Shown here one piece after another: positions 1 to 11,966 of a DNA stretch of 64,000 bases. Numbering within the stretch: the first letter of the stretch is position 1; each line of letters starts with the position of its first letter. Source of the DNA: Atherix ibis (Eukaryota > Arthropoda > Insecta > Diptera > Athericidae); assembly GCA_958298945.1 (NCBI GenBank), contig OY282606.1, forward strand, positions 28,803,740 through 28,867,739, read 5' to 3'. The notes below the pieces were generated by a model. The model ran no database searches, was not told the origin of the DNA, and saw only the letters and a program-made list of their open reading frames with translations. Position numbers and translations under genes: made by a program.

Positions 1-960
1 GCTACAGTCTTCTATCTGTTTGCAACTAGTGCTAGTTAGCAGTCTAAAAAATACCCAATCGAGTTTTATAAGTCAGCAAATAATCACATTCAAATGTTCA
101 TCGGATGTTGTAAGGGTTTTTTTTTCATTTTTAATAACTTTTAAGGATTTATTTTTTGAAGTTTATTCTAGAATATGTACAAATATTTTTGCATTCATTT
201 AAGACTGTCTCGAAAAATCATTTTATCTTTAGTCCGCGATCAACGTTTTTAAGCAAAAATATTAATTTATGGTTGAAAAAAATTTATATTGTCGCAATGA
301 AAGCTGTAAATATGAATTTAGTTGACACTTTCTGTTGGAGTAAATTTCATGGAATCGAGTGAAATCTTTATTGACATGAAAAAAGATCTGAACAAAAAGT
401 ATTTTCAAAGAAACTCATGGACAAATCCAAAGATGATCTCATCATCATCTGTTTTGTTTATTTAGCAGTATTTACTTTTATTTTGAATTGCATCGTGAAT
501 ATTCAAAAGTGAATTTCAATGTATTTTTATGCATTTAATTTGCATTAATATTATTATTTATGATTCATTGATGAAACTTTTATGAAATTTCATTTTGCTT
601 GTCAGTTTTTATACAAATTTTTGCCATTTTTCAATGCCCAAAAAAAAAGTTTATTTTTTTCAAATGTAAAATATTTTTATTATAATTTCATTTAAACTTA
701 GGTATAAATTTTTTTTACTTTTTGTATTCTCTATACTAAAAATTAACTATTTAAATACGATCGGCTTGTATTGATAAATTCATGTTTTTGAAAATAATAA
801 AATTGTTAAAAATCTTTTCATATTTTTTTTTAAATCACATGAAAAATTGCATTTTATAGAGTCTGTTTTTTTCTGATATTGCATCCTTGTAGACAACGCC
901 ACCTAGAGTTAAGGGTTATTAAGCTATACAGTTTTTATATTTATTGCACCATTCACAATT
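1..960. other. AT-rich stretch, nothing recognised
   Basis: Runs of A and T dominate. Short open frames near 20-362 have no domain-like composition and I see no repeat shared with the rest of the window. Confidence 0.5.
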
Positions 961-1590
961 GTTTATTGAGCAAAAATTTTTTAATTCGAACTACGTCAAT
1001 AAACAAAATTGGTTGGAAAACCACAAGTGGTTGAGGGGAAGCCATTGTATTGACGGCGAAAAGTGAATATAGGGTCATTGTATTGGTTCACATTTCTTTG
1101 AAAATGAAGAAAAGATCGTTACTGGCAATTCTGCGGATTATGGCGTATGCCATTTTTTTTTCTTTAACTTGAAGATTCAACAAAGCGGTGCTACGAGCCA
1201 CACAACATCATAACTTACTTTGGCTTTATTATGTGAAAAGTTTCCAGGACGCATAATTTGGAGATTTGTTGATTATTGAGCAAACATTTTTAATTTGAAC
1301 TACGTCAATAAGCGAAATTGGTTGAAAAACCACAAGTAGCGGAGTGGAAGCCATTGTATTGACGATGAAAAGTGAATATGGAGCCATTGTATTGGCTCAC
1401 ATTTCTTTGAAAATGAAGGAAAGATCGTTACTGCCAATTCTGCAGGCTATGGCGTTTCCCATTTCATTTTGGCCTCAACTTGAAGCGTCAGCAAGACGGT
1501 GCCACGAGCCACACAACATCATAACTTGTTCTTGGCTTTATTATCCGAAAAGTTTCCAGGACGTGTAATTTTGAGATTTGTTCATGTTAA
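961..1590 (+). mobile_element. DD41D mariner-like transposase fragment, duplicated in tandem
   Basis: Two ~310-bp copies lie head to tail (961-1270 and 1271-1590). Each reads, with stops and frame breaks, like the middle of a mariner-type transposase. In order there are a VNK-N motif with a following 'NHK' (after the first catalytic Asp), the YFFENE/TVNS-like strand, a degenerate CHT-type segment, and LLSEKFPGRV at the end. The second copy is better preserved. No terminal repeats are visible. It is dead sequence, assigned by motif order rather than by alignment. Confidence 0.65.
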
Positions 1591-2734
1591 TTGTTTTCAA
1601 AGATCTTTTTGTACTTTTTCTTATGGAGCTAGGCAAATAGTTAATTCAAGAAAATGAGAAAAACCAGGAAGTCTGGTCGGGCAAATCCCATATAATATAA
1701 TGAAATAAAAATTTCACTGAACTTCTGAATTTTTACAAATTATGGCTAAAAATCTAAATACTATTAGAAAAACAAAACAAATTGCCAATATTTATATGAA
1801 CTTTATTTTAATCAACAAATGTACCCCCTACGAATTATTTCAGTTTTAATAGAACATGACAACATAAATTGTTAAGAGACGACCGAGCACACATAAATAT
1901 AAAAACGGAAGTTCATGTTAAATTTTTTTTTTGTCAATTTCGATTTGATAAATTGTGATCCTTTTTACATAATTTATTTGTTTGTCAGCTATGGTATTTC
2001 TGTGGGTTTTTTTTTGTTTTTTTTTTTTTTTTTAGATTCTCACGTGAGAGACAGAAAAAACGGAAATACGGAAGTCATGCAAACTTTACAAAATGATTAT
2101 TGCATGTTTTATGGCTGTTGTTTTAGAACACAACTTGTAGCTAACCAATAACAAAATTGCTTGGATTTCGATAGTTTTTTTTATCATATTCTAAAACAAA
2201 TTGCAATTAGTTCTTCATTGTTGAGTTGTTATATTATCGAATATGTAGAAAACACTTATTATCCTGCCTTTCCACAATATGTAATCCAAAATCGATATCT
2301 AATTGCTGTTAAGATATTTAATACTGTAATTTGGTAGGAAATTCTCTTGTACAAAATTATAGCTTAATTGGTCGATAAAAACTTTTTTCTGTTATAAGAT
2401 TGTAGTCATGTTGTTGGGGGGATATTGAAGTAAATTATAACATTTTGTATTGTCGATTAAGGATATCATGATTTTATTAGAAACGTTTATAAAAATTGCA
2501 CAATGGCAACTAAAATGTCTAACAAAGTAGGACCCAAGTTATTATATATGCACAAGTATCAAATTTCGAGATTATTTTCTCATTAAATTATGATAAAATA
2601 TTAATTATTTATTTTATAACGATTTGTAAAAAATAGAAAAATTTTTACTACACTATGAGAGAAATATTTTTCGATATTCCTAAATGAATTTTTAACTATA
2701 TAAAAATGATAGTCGATATTTACATTAATTACTA
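1591..2734. other. AT-rich stretch, nothing recognised
   Basis: No coding signal or shared repeat seen. The frame at 1915-2151 is mostly a run of Phe codons from poly-T and is rejected as a gene. Confidence 0.5.
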
Positions 2735-4310
2735 AGAAGTTATCCATTTCGTAGTACGACAGCTGTCGAAAATGAAAAATTAAACAATTTGTGATTCGAA
2801 AAGTAAAGTAAAATGAAATAGATTAAAAAATTGAGATTTGATAAAAGTTTTATTTCATTGTATTGCTAAGACCTTGCCATTAAAAAAATAGAATTTAATG
2901 ATATTTAAATGGCTACCACGACACTTCTTGAAGGACCCTATCCTTTAGATGTAATTTTTAATGATTTTCTTGGGTCATTTTGGGCTGTAATTCGACTATT
3001 TCTTAAAAGATGATGGTTTTAAATGCTTCACACGAAAAAGTCCAACGGCGTCAGAAGTCCACATCCCAGGCGTTAGAAGTCCACATCCTGTGTATTGTAT
3101 GGCTTTTGGCGCTGTTTGGTCCAGATTAAAGTCAAGTTCAGGCTCAAAAAAAACACATATGGTCCAGATTAAAGTCAAGTTCAGGTTCAGAATTGGCAGT
3201 AACGGTCTCTCCTCTTTAATTTCCACAAGCTTATCTTCAGATCAAAATACACATCAGACAATTACTTTTCGCAGATACAATGACGTTCGTATAAAGTTGA
3301 GGGTTTTAAAAGCCCCATATACGACAATTTCGCTTGTTGACGTATTCACCGTTCTAGAGCCTTATAATGGTTGCTCTTAATTTTATTGCTTACAAACTGT
3401 ACGCATTGATCCACACCAAGCCTAAAAGCGCGAATATTTGGACATGACAGAATTGCTCTACAAGTAAAAGTTCAACTGCCTCAGTAGACCACATCCTGAA
3501 GTTCATATCCCAGACATCCGGAGACGTTTTCGCGCAATATCCCCAAAAATTTTCGTATTGTATGGCTTTTGGCGTGCTTTTTAAAAAACCAGATATGGTC
3601 CAGATTAAAATCAATTTCAGGCTCAGAATTGACAGTAACGGTCTCTCTTTTTTCATTTTCACTAGCTAAGGATATCTTCAGATCGAAATACATATCAGAG
3701 AGTCACTTTTCCCGAATACAACTACATGTTCGTATTAATTTGAGGGTTTTAAGAGCCTCATATATGGCAAGTTTGCTTTATGAGCTATCCATCGTTCTGG
3801 ATCTTTATAATGGTTGCTCAAAATTGTATTGCTTACAAACTCTACGCATTGATCCACTACAAGCCGCAAAGCGCGAAAATTTGGACATGGCAGAATTTCT
3901 CCACAAGAAAAAGTTCAACTGCATCATAAATCCACATTGCAGGCGTTAGAAGTCCACATCCTAAAACGTTTTGTGCAATATCGCCAAAATATTTTGTACT
4001 GTATGGTTTTTAGCGACCTTTTTTCAAATCCACATATGGTCCAGATTAAAATCAAGTTCAGGCTCAGAATTGCGGTAACGGTCTCTCCTTTTTTATTTTC
4101 ACCAGCTATTTATATCTTCAGATCAAAATACACATCAGACAATCACTTTTCGCAGATACAACGGCATGTTCATATGAAGTTGAGGGTTTTAAGAGCCCCA
4201 TATTCGACAATTTTGCTTTTTGAGCTATCTACCGTTCTGGAGCTTTATAATGGTTGCTCAAAATTGTATTGTTTATAAACTGTAGGCATTGATCCACTAT
4301 AAGCCTCAAA
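2735..4310 (-). mobile_element. DD41D mariner-like remnant with palindromic-end TIR and internal tandem array
   Basis: A TA dinucleotide at 2733-2734 is followed by the family's terminal repeat (GTTATCCATTTCG, then GACAGCTGTCG near 2757-2767). Inside, the minus strand reads as broken transposase. The C-terminal RGGHLN-like end lies near 2910-2925, and TVTVNSE, LDHIWF and LREN-type motifs recur further right. Those motifs appear three times because the body is tandemly repeated. The far terminal repeat was not found, so the right edge is approximate. Confidence 0.65.
3055..4310. repeat. Tandem array, about 2.7 units of ~450 bp
   Basis: The same landmark (a short tract reading TATGG-TTTT-GCG, followed by a 'GGTCCAGATTAAA' tract) occurs at about 3091, 3557 and 3996, giving unit lengths near 466 and 439 bp. 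Each unit also repeats the tract around 'CTTCAGATCAAAATACACATC' and a unit-end tract with 'ATTGATCCAC'. Units differ at many positions, so the duplication is old. Confidence 0.8.
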
Positions 4311-7300
4311 GAATATCCACTTTTGAGGAAAGTTTATGCAATTTAATCAGTTTAGTCGGTGGTTAAAGAATCCACAATGTAAAATGGCAAAACTTAAACT
4401 TAAAAAATTTTACTTTCTGTGACAAATATCTTTGACAGTTATAAATGAATGTTGCTTACTTTCCAAACTACCGAATGTATAAACCTTTACAATTTAAACA
4501 AATTTCTTGCATTTTAAGCCATGTGCAATAAATAATATAAGCTTTTTTATTTATCGGAAAACTTTCTTTAAAAAATTAATACCTAGTATTTATTCTTTTT
4601 GACAAACTTTAATATACATTTTAGTTTTTTTCGTATTCAAAGAAATTACCTTGTTATCGTCTCTGTTCATAATAATCACAATAATAATAGTATCTGAAAC
4701 AAGTGTCGAGTGGGAAATTTTAAATTGTTCAGTTTAACATTTCTGACACGTACCGCAATCATAACTACAATTAGAAGGTTTCAAAGTAATTTCCGTATGA
4801 TTCTCAAATAATTATCTAGAAAAGCATCTGTTCACCACAATAAGGATTTTAAGGATACTATACTGAATTTTCATAAATTGCCAACCGAATCGTTTTTGTT
4901 AAGAAAAAGAAATTGCACTCATGATACGTAATGATTTTGTAATGCAATTAGTTTTTACAAAAGTAAAATTTGAAAAATTTAAAAAAAAAAAAAATATTGT
5001 ACTTTTTTGCAATTTACGATATTTTATATGAAAACGTGCTCATTTGATGGTAGAAAAGGAATTGTTTCAACCTATTTACGACATTATACAATTAGTATTT
5101 ATAATAATCGTTCGATTTAATTAATTCGGAAATATTTCAATGAGTTCCATTTTAAAAATTATTAGCGGATACAGATAGAACGTATTCCCCGATAGTGATA
5201 GGTTTTTATAGAAATGTTCTGAAATTGAATAAATATCATAGGTAATCGGAAGGTAGTGTTTTTGTAAGACTTCAACGTCTTTGTTATCGGTTGTTTGCGG
5301 AGAAATAAATACTGTAAGAAAATTGTTATTAAAATGCTTGAAATATAACGTAAACTATGAGTATATGCCGCATGCCCTCGTTTCGATGAATTCTACCGAT
5401 TGTGAAGGAATATTTCGCAAAACGCCGTATTTACTGTATTCGTACACTATAACGATACCTTGTAGCTTGAGCTCTACACTTCGGACATAGCATAGCAAAT
5501 CTACATTGTCGACATGTTTAAGGTTTCATTTCAACCACACTGAAAGTTTATTCAGGTCATTTCTTACTAAGTTATGCGTTCAGTTATGTCAGAATAGCAC
5601 AAAATGAAACTAAATAAATTCAATATAAAAAATACGAAATGCCCGCGTGTATGCCGCAATCGAGTGTAGAGTGTAATCGCACTCGATCGATTTTCTTTGC
5701 TGCTTTGCCGAAATACGAGTCCGTGTATCGGTAATAAAGGCGTCCGAGTCTCGGACGCCTTTTTTAGCCATTGAAAGAGGGAAGGAAAAAAAAACATTCA
5801 TTAAAAAGTAAAACTTACTCTGTAATGCCTACTACACTCTTAAATACTATTAAAAAAAAACTTTTATTAATTGAAATGGAAATTATGAATAAGCCGAAAA
5901 GTATCTACTCTTGCTAAGTGACATCTTCGTTAAAGTTTAGAATTTTTTTCCACTATCTACACATAATCCTTAGTTCATCAAATAGTCTGTCATGTTTTCC
6001 GTGCTAGTAATCCTCATTAAAACATATGATGTCACCGAATTGTTGGTGTAAATTACATGACTCGAGTTGGTGTTGTAATTTGTGTATATTCGTTTTGTAA
6101 TTAGATACTCTGTGATGAAAACTCATAGAGCATCACCAATTACAATTCAACTAATAGTCATCCACGAAAAAAATAACTAATTAACTTATCGGATGAGTAA
6201 GAATTTGTTATGAATAAAAAAATAAAAAATTAAAAAAATTCTGTATCCCAAAGAGCATATGTTTGGTTTTTTTTTAAATATTATTTTTGGTATTTGGTAA
6301 GGGGGGTTGCGGGGTAAGGGGGGTGTGTAGAATTAGTGAGATTTTGGAGGCGATTTTTGTCGAATTAAAATATTATTACAAAAAATATCCAGTCATAATT
6401 TTTTTGTCCGAATAAGTATCTTTTCGATATAATCATAAAAAAAATGTGTCGTTGACATTTTTAACTATAGAATCTTGTGGACACATATTGACTCAAAAAT
6501 ATCATTGCGAAACCAGTAATTAAATTTGAATTGTCGTAAAGAAAAACTTTTTTTTTTTATATTTGATTTATTCAAATAAAAGCAACATCACAACACTATC
6601 TTTTTTTTCTTATTTCAATTGGAAATATTAACTTGCTTAGATTTTTGTAGCTTCTTTTCTTTAAAGAGTCTCTTCTCACAAGCATCCGGTTTTTAGACTA
6701 ATTAACTGAATAAATTTTAATAGTTAAACGTTTTCTTTAATAAAAACTTGACCTAATTTTTAATAAACTTTTTCAACTTAATATTCCTCAAAAATTCCTT
6801 ATTGATTTTTGTTTTTTTTTTATATATTTTTTTCCTAAATAAAATTTATTCATTTCCGTTCTGTTAAAAAATACTCATTACGATGAGAAAATATTAATTT
6901 TATTAAAATATTTCCGTTTTTGTATTTTTTATAAATATATTTTGTTAATTATCATAATTACGTGAAATAATTTGATAATTGAAGTGTTGTTAATGCCATC
7001 TTTTGGATTTTTCAGAAAATCTTTTAAAATTAAAACGAGTGGAACATTTTGATGTAATTGGTAATTGGTTGATATTTTAGCATTAACAATGAAAGATAAT
7101 TTCTAGTTTTCTTCATTTTATGGTTCAGAAAGTACAGGCTGGTCATTGGATAGCAGTTAACTATGTATATTCCATTTAAGGTGGAATTTGTTTAGTATAG
7201 GATTTGCCATTTTACATAATTGATCGTATAATTACTAAATAATCTGAAAAATTTATATAAAAAAATTCTACAAACGAGGTGATTCTATTGTAGTAACGTG

Positions 7301-7358
7301 TTTTTAGTGATGAGAAATCTCTAAACCGATTTTTTTTTGTCCTGTGATTGAATATTTT
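4311..7358. other. AT-rich stretch, nothing coding recognised
   Basis: Three kilobases without a credible gene. One GC-richer island at 5636-5765 is listed separately. G-rich runs occur near 6300-6330. The rest is low-complexity A/T sequence. Confidence 0.5.
5636..5765. other. GC-richer island with a 27-bp palindrome
   Basis: About 130 bp have much higher GC than the flanks. They contain an ATCGAGTG...CACTCGAT inverted pair (about 5660-5690). A near-perfect hairpin follows at 5736-5762, with 13-bp arms and one central base, and then a T run. It superficially resembles a bacterial intrinsic terminator, but nothing else here is bacterial. Two overlapping minus-strand frames of 63-76 codons cross it and I do not recognise them. 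It could be the end of an unknown element. Confidence 0.4.
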
Positions 7359-7668
7359 ATTGGAGTTTTTTCTGCGTAATTTTAACGCAGTGTTTAATGG
7401 TTAAGCAAACCAAAGTGTTAACATTTTGCAATGCTCAATTTTAAATTGTTTGATAATTAAACTATCCACCGTGGGCTTAGACTAAACAAATATCACATAA
7501 TTAATGATAAATTCCAACTGCATCTTCATTGTCAGACATACGGGAATGTATGATGATGCACTTCCGTAACTCACCTAGCGGGGCGGTCTACCCTAACAAG
7601 TGCACGCCTAAAAAAGTTCATTCAATTTTCAACTATTACCAAAGTCTGCAATGCGGTGTTCTCATCAA
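7359..7668. repeat. 310-bp repeat, copy 1
   Basis: Matches 11657-11966 with no difference I could find, at a constant offset of 4298 bp. The match stops abruptly at both ends and the flanks are unrelated. A small CTGCGT/ACGCAG hairpin lies near one end. A non-ATG frame across it (from 7529) is probably not coding. It does not resemble the mariner or non-LTR families nearby. Confidence 0.85.
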
Positions 7669-7738
7669 GTCATTAAAAAGACCTCAAAAGGATAGAGTCC
7701 TGCAAAAAGTCACGTGGCACCCAGGTCCATGATATTAT
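7669..7738 (+). mobile_element. C-terminal scrap of a DD41D-type transposase
   Basis: In frame, the strand reads LKRIESCKKSRGTQ, then VHDIII and a stop. This matches the usual C-terminal tail of the family ('...CKKSRG-HLNDIIF'). It directly abuts the 310-bp repeat on its left. It is orientated opposite to the larger element at 7785-8770, so it is a separate insertion or a rearranged end. Confidence 0.65.
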
Positions 7739-7784
7739 AATATAAAAAAATAGTGTTTTATTATTTTTTAAAACAAAATAAAAT

Positions 7785-8770
7785 ATTATTGGAGGCCATG
7801 GAGGCCATTCAATGTTACAATTTCTTGAAATAATCGAATCTGCAAACTTTTCTCGCAATAATTCGGTTGTTGCACGTGCTGTGTGGCACGTAGCCCCGTC
7901 TTGTTGGAACCAGATGTTGTCAAGATCAACTTCTTCCAATTTTGGCCATAAAAAGTTGGTTATCATCGATAAATACCGCTCTCCATTGACAGTAACGGTG
8001 TTACCAGTTTCATTTCGAAAGAAGTACTGACCGATAATTCCACCAGACCAAAAACCACACCAAACTGTCAATTAAGGTGAATGTAATGGGTGTTCATGAA
8101 TAATTTGTGGATTTTCTTCGCACCAGAATCGACAGTTTTGTTTATTTACCGAACCACTCAGATGAAAGTGAGCCCCATCGGAGATGATTTTCTTTAAAAA
8201 AATCGTTATCGTTTTCAAGTTGTTCCAAGACAAAGTCAGCAAATTCACGACGTTTACGGTGGTCCAATGGCTTCAGTTCTTGAGTGATAACAATTTTATA
8301 CGGATTCAAGCCCAAATCCTTTCTCAAAATCCGCCAGGTTGTGATTTGAGACAGTCCCAATTCTTGAGAACGTCTTGGAATCGACAAATGGCGGTCTTCA
8401 GCAACACTTGCCTAAACGGCAGCAATATTGTCATTACTTCGAGCGGTTCTTTGTATTCTTGGCACTTGAACATTATGTAAAGAAAATGTACGCTCAAAAT
8501 TTTTAACAATTTGACGAATAACGAGCACAGTTGGACGATTCTTACGACCATAAAATGGCAAAAGCGCACGAAAAGTTGCAATTGGAGAACGATTATTTTG
8601 ATAATAAAATTGAATAATTTGTAAACGTTGTTCTTGCGTATATCTCTTCATGATGAAATTGTAAACATTACTGAACACAATGAAGAAAAAAAGACGGATC
8701 ATGACATATAACAAATGGCCGAAACGTCACTTAGAAATCTTATCACTCTTATTGGAAAACCCTATATATT
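7785..8770 (-). pseudogene. DD41D (rosa-type) mariner-like transposase, broken
   Basis: Cut-and-paste DNA transposase of the Tc1/mariner superfamily. The likely start is the ATG at 8649-8651 (MKRYTQEQRLQI). An N-terminal helix-turn-helix region and an IPRRSQELGL / TTWRILRKDLGL segment follow. The catalytic region then has SDGAHFHLSG, NKQNCRFW, LTVWCGFWSGG, TVTVNGERY and WFQQDGATCHT, and ends in LLREKF...EWPP. Lesions seen: an in-frame TAG at about 8412-8414, a frameshift near 8190 just before the first catalytic Asp, and an AAA-to-TAA change near 8073. The C-terminus is missing after WPP. The copy at 28.0-28.7 kb supplies the C-terminus, and from it 41 residues separate the second and third catalytic positions. 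That spacing is the basis for the DD41D call. Confidence 0.85.
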
Positions 8771-9934
8771 GATATAATTTTGATGATATTCCCTCGCCTA
8801 TTAAATAGGGATATATTGAAAATTGGAATCAAAGTAATTATGGGAACGTTAAGGAATCATTTTTCTATACTTATCACACCATATGCGATCTAGAAAGTTG
8901 TACAATTTCAACATTTATGGTTTGTAATAAGTTTACTCTTACATACGTGTATGTACATATATCTAATAATAATGTTGTCATACAATGTGTATATGATACG
9001 TTCTAAGTTGTTATTAGTTCAGCAGTTTACAAGACAAAAAGCAATTTCCAGCGGAAGAATCGAAATTCGAGCATAGAAGAAAAACATCAAATGCAAGGAC
9101 CAACCAACCACCAGTCATCCAGTCAGCCAACCATTCAATATGGTATTAATAAAATCAAGGAAGGCAATAAAACACATGTTGAACGAAGCTTTCTCACAAT
9201 AAAATCGATAATTTGAACGAAGAAAAAAAACAAAACCCAAAACATTCCCTTCCTCCAAAAAAAAAAAATGGGCCCCAAGCTAGACAACCACTTGCACGTA
9301 CGTCGTCTCTTGAATCAACTAATATGGTCCCCCCACAAAAAAAACACATTCCCTTCCCATTTAGATAAACAGAACAAAATCTTCTCCAGTTTTTCTTCAT
9401 AGAAATGTTCCCATTTCTACTCATCTTCCAACAATTCTCGGTCCATTTATAATCTATTCGGACCATATTTTATCATAATATAATTAAGTACTTGTCAAAT
9501 TGCATGACTTTAATTATTCCGATTACGAGTTGATGATCTTAAATTTAATATTTTCCAAGTTAAATTTATGGATGGAAGAAGGATCATTTTGCTTAGAAAT
9601 TAACTGAACTCGGGGTCTAGTCTATCCACTGCTGTCTTGTTGAGAAATTTTTTTAAAATGTCTTCAATCTATTTTTTATTTAGTTAATCAATTACGACAA
9701 CTTGAGAAAAAAATAATAACAATTTATTTGGTAATCTGATAATCTGATTATTGTTTGAGTGAAGTTCTGCAATTAAATTATGAAAATTAGTATTTAGACT
9801 GAAATTAATAGCCAACGTTTTAAAAAAAAAGTATTGTCCAAATGGTGTTTCGGAAAAAAGAGTTAAGTAAACCACACTCAAAAATTTAGATTTCAATAAA
9901 AATTTTCTTAGGTTATATTGTTCTGATGTTGCCA
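8771..9934. other. No gene recognised
   Basis: AT-rich, with a slightly less biased block at 9050-9470 that includes a minus-strand frame of 90 codons. Its composition is shaped by poly-A and C-rich runs and no domain is recognisable. Confidence 0.45.
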
Positions 9935-10300
9935 TTATGACGGGCGCCACGAGATTTTTTCTTTGCAAGACTCAGTCCTTTTGATATAATTTTTGATGGC
10001 TTTTTCGTACATTTAGGTTTGTAATGCTACCTCTAAAATTAAAGAGCATATAAATTTTAGAGTTAAATACTCTAAAAGTTGGAAATTGTCTATGTAAACA
10101 TAATATTTTGCGTAGAGCCAAATAAGAAAACGTCTCCAACGGCGTCAAATCGACCGATCTTGTACGCCAATTTAAATCACTAAATCTCTAAATGTGTTCT
10201 GGGAATTTTTTGTGCAGTAACATGCAAATCTGTCATGTTGTATGGCTTGTGGTGGTGCGGTCTTGCTGATATCACAAATGTTTTACATAATAATCTTCAT
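9935..10300 (-). mobile_element. Degenerate DD41D-type transposase C-terminal half
   Basis: Read on the minus strand, the sequence passes through a HTT..QICMLLHKKFPEH-like segment, a D-NW-RSVDLTPLETF segment (the counterpart of NWPPRSCDLTPLDYF), and finally the RGARHNGN-like tail near 9940-9960. Frame is lost repeatedly. No terminal repeat is identified. It runs up to the R1-type fragment on its right. Confidence 0.6.
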
Positions 10301-10317
10301 GTTAGGGCAAAAAACTT

Positions 10318-10695
10318 GGCTCGTATTTCTTTCAAAATTTTCCTTTTTCATTTGAAAGAAATATGGGCTAATGACGAGTCCAAGAGGAGGTGGCAAAATC
10401 GTTATAATGATGCCACAGATGGCAGACCGTGTTATCTCGGCGGTTAATATTTATCGCAATTTTAGACGGGACACGGATGTTTTCGGTTTATATTGGATTC
10501 TAGAACAATGTGCCCTACTTGTGACGGGATAGTGGATACCGCGCAGCACATGTTCTTTTACTGCACCCGACTCAATGCGGAAAGAGAAGAGGCTTAAAAG
10601 TGCGCTGGCGGACCTCTGATACCGGAGAATGTAGTGGCTCTGATGTTGGACTCGAGGACGGCTTGGGAGGCTGTCGAAGTCCTTACGACAACAGT
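10318..10695 (+). mobile_element. R1-like non-LTR retrotransposon, C-terminal fragment
   Basis: The translation gives RWQNRYNDATDGR, then after stops FLTGHGCF-like residues, CPTCDGIVDTAQHMFFYC, and PENVVALMLDSRTAWEAV. This is the C-terminal signature of R1-clade reverse transcriptase proteins: a W-RW...GR-T motif, a TGHG motif, a Cys-Cys-His-Cys zinc knuckle and a VELML...W-AV tail. It is GC-richer than its surroundings. It contains stops and ends in a short duplicated motif, GTCCTTACGACAACAG, at about 10679 and 10706. It is a dead, 5'-truncated fragment. Confidence 0.75.
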
Positions 10696-10814
10696 TCTAA
10701 AAAGTCCTTACGACAACAGCGGCGAAAAATCGTACTACTTGCATACATTTGTCTATATTTTTTATGAAGACATGACACCCATTGACATCTAGTTTTCGTA
10801 ATATATACATAATT

Positions 10815-10883
10815 AGTGATGAGTATTATTTTTACTATTGAATTGATATTAAATTCAATAGTAAAAAAATAAGCCTCATCACT
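10815..10883. repeat. Imperfect hairpin, ~30-bp arms
   Basis: AGTGATGAG...TACTATTGAATT pairs with AATTCAATAGTA...CTCATCACT around a short centre. The outer CTCATCACT resembles a tract inside the DD41D remnants, so this is probably a folded-back fragment of one. Confidence 0.7.
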
Positions 10884-10903
10884 CATTTTCATGTATTTAT
10901 GTA

Positions 10904-10965
10904 ATGGGTTATCCATTTCGTTGCATCGGAACGCACAGTCTTGTCATTTGACAGCTGTCAAACAT
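10904..10965. repeat. Solo terminal repeat of the palindromic-end DD41D family
   Basis: Follows a TA. It begins ATGGGTTATCCATTTCG and contains the exact 16-bp palindrome TTTGACAGCTGTCAAA at 10947-10962. Neither a transposase remnant nor a matching opposite end is attached. Confidence 0.75.
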
Positions 10966-11275
10966 ACTTTATAAATCGCTTAACCCTTAGATTAAAGAAT
11001 ACTATGATTTTCGTATATGTATACGTAGCTTTCTGTCTAAATTATATAAAATGCGATGCAAAATCGTACTACTTGTAATAGAAATTTATTGTTGTCTAAA
11101 AGCCTGACCAATATTCATTTTAACTCACTTATTCTAAACAAAAATATAATTTAAATACGACAGAAGGCAACATTTACTTTTATTCCCAAAATTTCTGGTA
11201 TTAAATGCAATTGTAAATTTAGGTTTATTATTTATTTTGTAAATATCAATCGCCTCAATTTTGTAGACTTTCGGA

Positions 11276-11656
11276 AAGTTTTAAAACACGCCATTCTCCA
11301 TGAAAGTGGTAGTATAACGAAATGCTTGTATACTTTTTGTTGACATTTAGATACTTATCGCTTAAAGTACGGTTTTATTAAATTTTAATCAGTTTACTAA
11401 CAAGTCAGTATAAATTAATACATTTGCATAAATAATTTAATTCTTTACGACAGTAAATAGAAAGTTTTTATATGAGAATACGAAGTATTTTTTTTTGTGT
11501 AGAGGCATATCCAGTGTTCTTCTATAATCTAAGGTTTCTGCACAGCTTTTTGGGGGTTTTTTTAGAGCCCCATATACAACAATATAGCTTGTCAACTCAT
11601 CCACCGATGAAGAAATTGATCATCTAAACCCCATTAGGCATGGCAAATAAGCATCG
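11276..11656. other. Mostly unrecognised; small transposon scrap at ~11540-11615
   Basis: The tract reading TTTTAGAGCCCCATATAC..., then CTTGTC and TCCACCG, resembles part of the tandem unit at 3300-3350. It marks a short DD41D-type remnant. The rest is AT-rich and unrecognised. Confidence 0.4.
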
Positions 11657-11966
11657 ATTGGAGTTTTTTCTGCGTAATTTTAACGCAGTGTTTAATGGTT
11701 AAGCAAACCAAAGTGTTAACATTTTGCAATGCTCAATTTTAAATTGTTTGATAATTAAACTATCCACCGTGGGCTTAGACTAAACAAATATCACATAATT
11801 AATGATAAATTCCAACTGCATCTTCATTGTCAGACATACGGGAATGTATGATGATGCACTTCCGTAACTCACCTAGCGGGGCGGTCTACCCTAACAAGTG
11901 CACGCCTAAAAAAGTTCATTCAATTTTCAACTATTACCAAAGTCTGCAATGCGGTGTTCTCATCAA
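11657..11966. repeat. 310-bp repeat, copy 2
   Basis: Same sequence as 7359-7668 in every position I compared, with unrelated flanks. The apparent 79-codon frame at 11827-12066 simply runs through the repeat into unique sequence and does not use ATG. Confidence 0.85.

Larger units (their letters stand above)
10700..11275. repeat. Dispersed repeat, copy with rearranged blocks
   Basis: Shares three blocks with 44205-44600. One surrounds 'GACATCTAGTTTTCGTAATA' (about 10722-10800). One surrounds 'TTAACCCTTAGA-TAAAGAATAC' (about 10979-11030). One surrounds 'AACTCACTTATT' to 'CGCCTCAATTTTG' (about 11085-11270). The block order differs from the other copy, because the first block is partly duplicated (around 10723 and 11062) on either side of a DD41D-type terminal repeat. 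Function unknown. Confidence 0.65.

Noticed and set aside
1915..2151. Hydrophobic 78-codon frame as a membrane protein
   Set aside because: The hydrophobic run comes from poly-T; no supporting motif.
5736..5767. Bacterial intrinsic terminator, implying a bacterial insert
   Set aside because: No bacterial gene, operon or composition is nearby; the hairpin alone is not enough.
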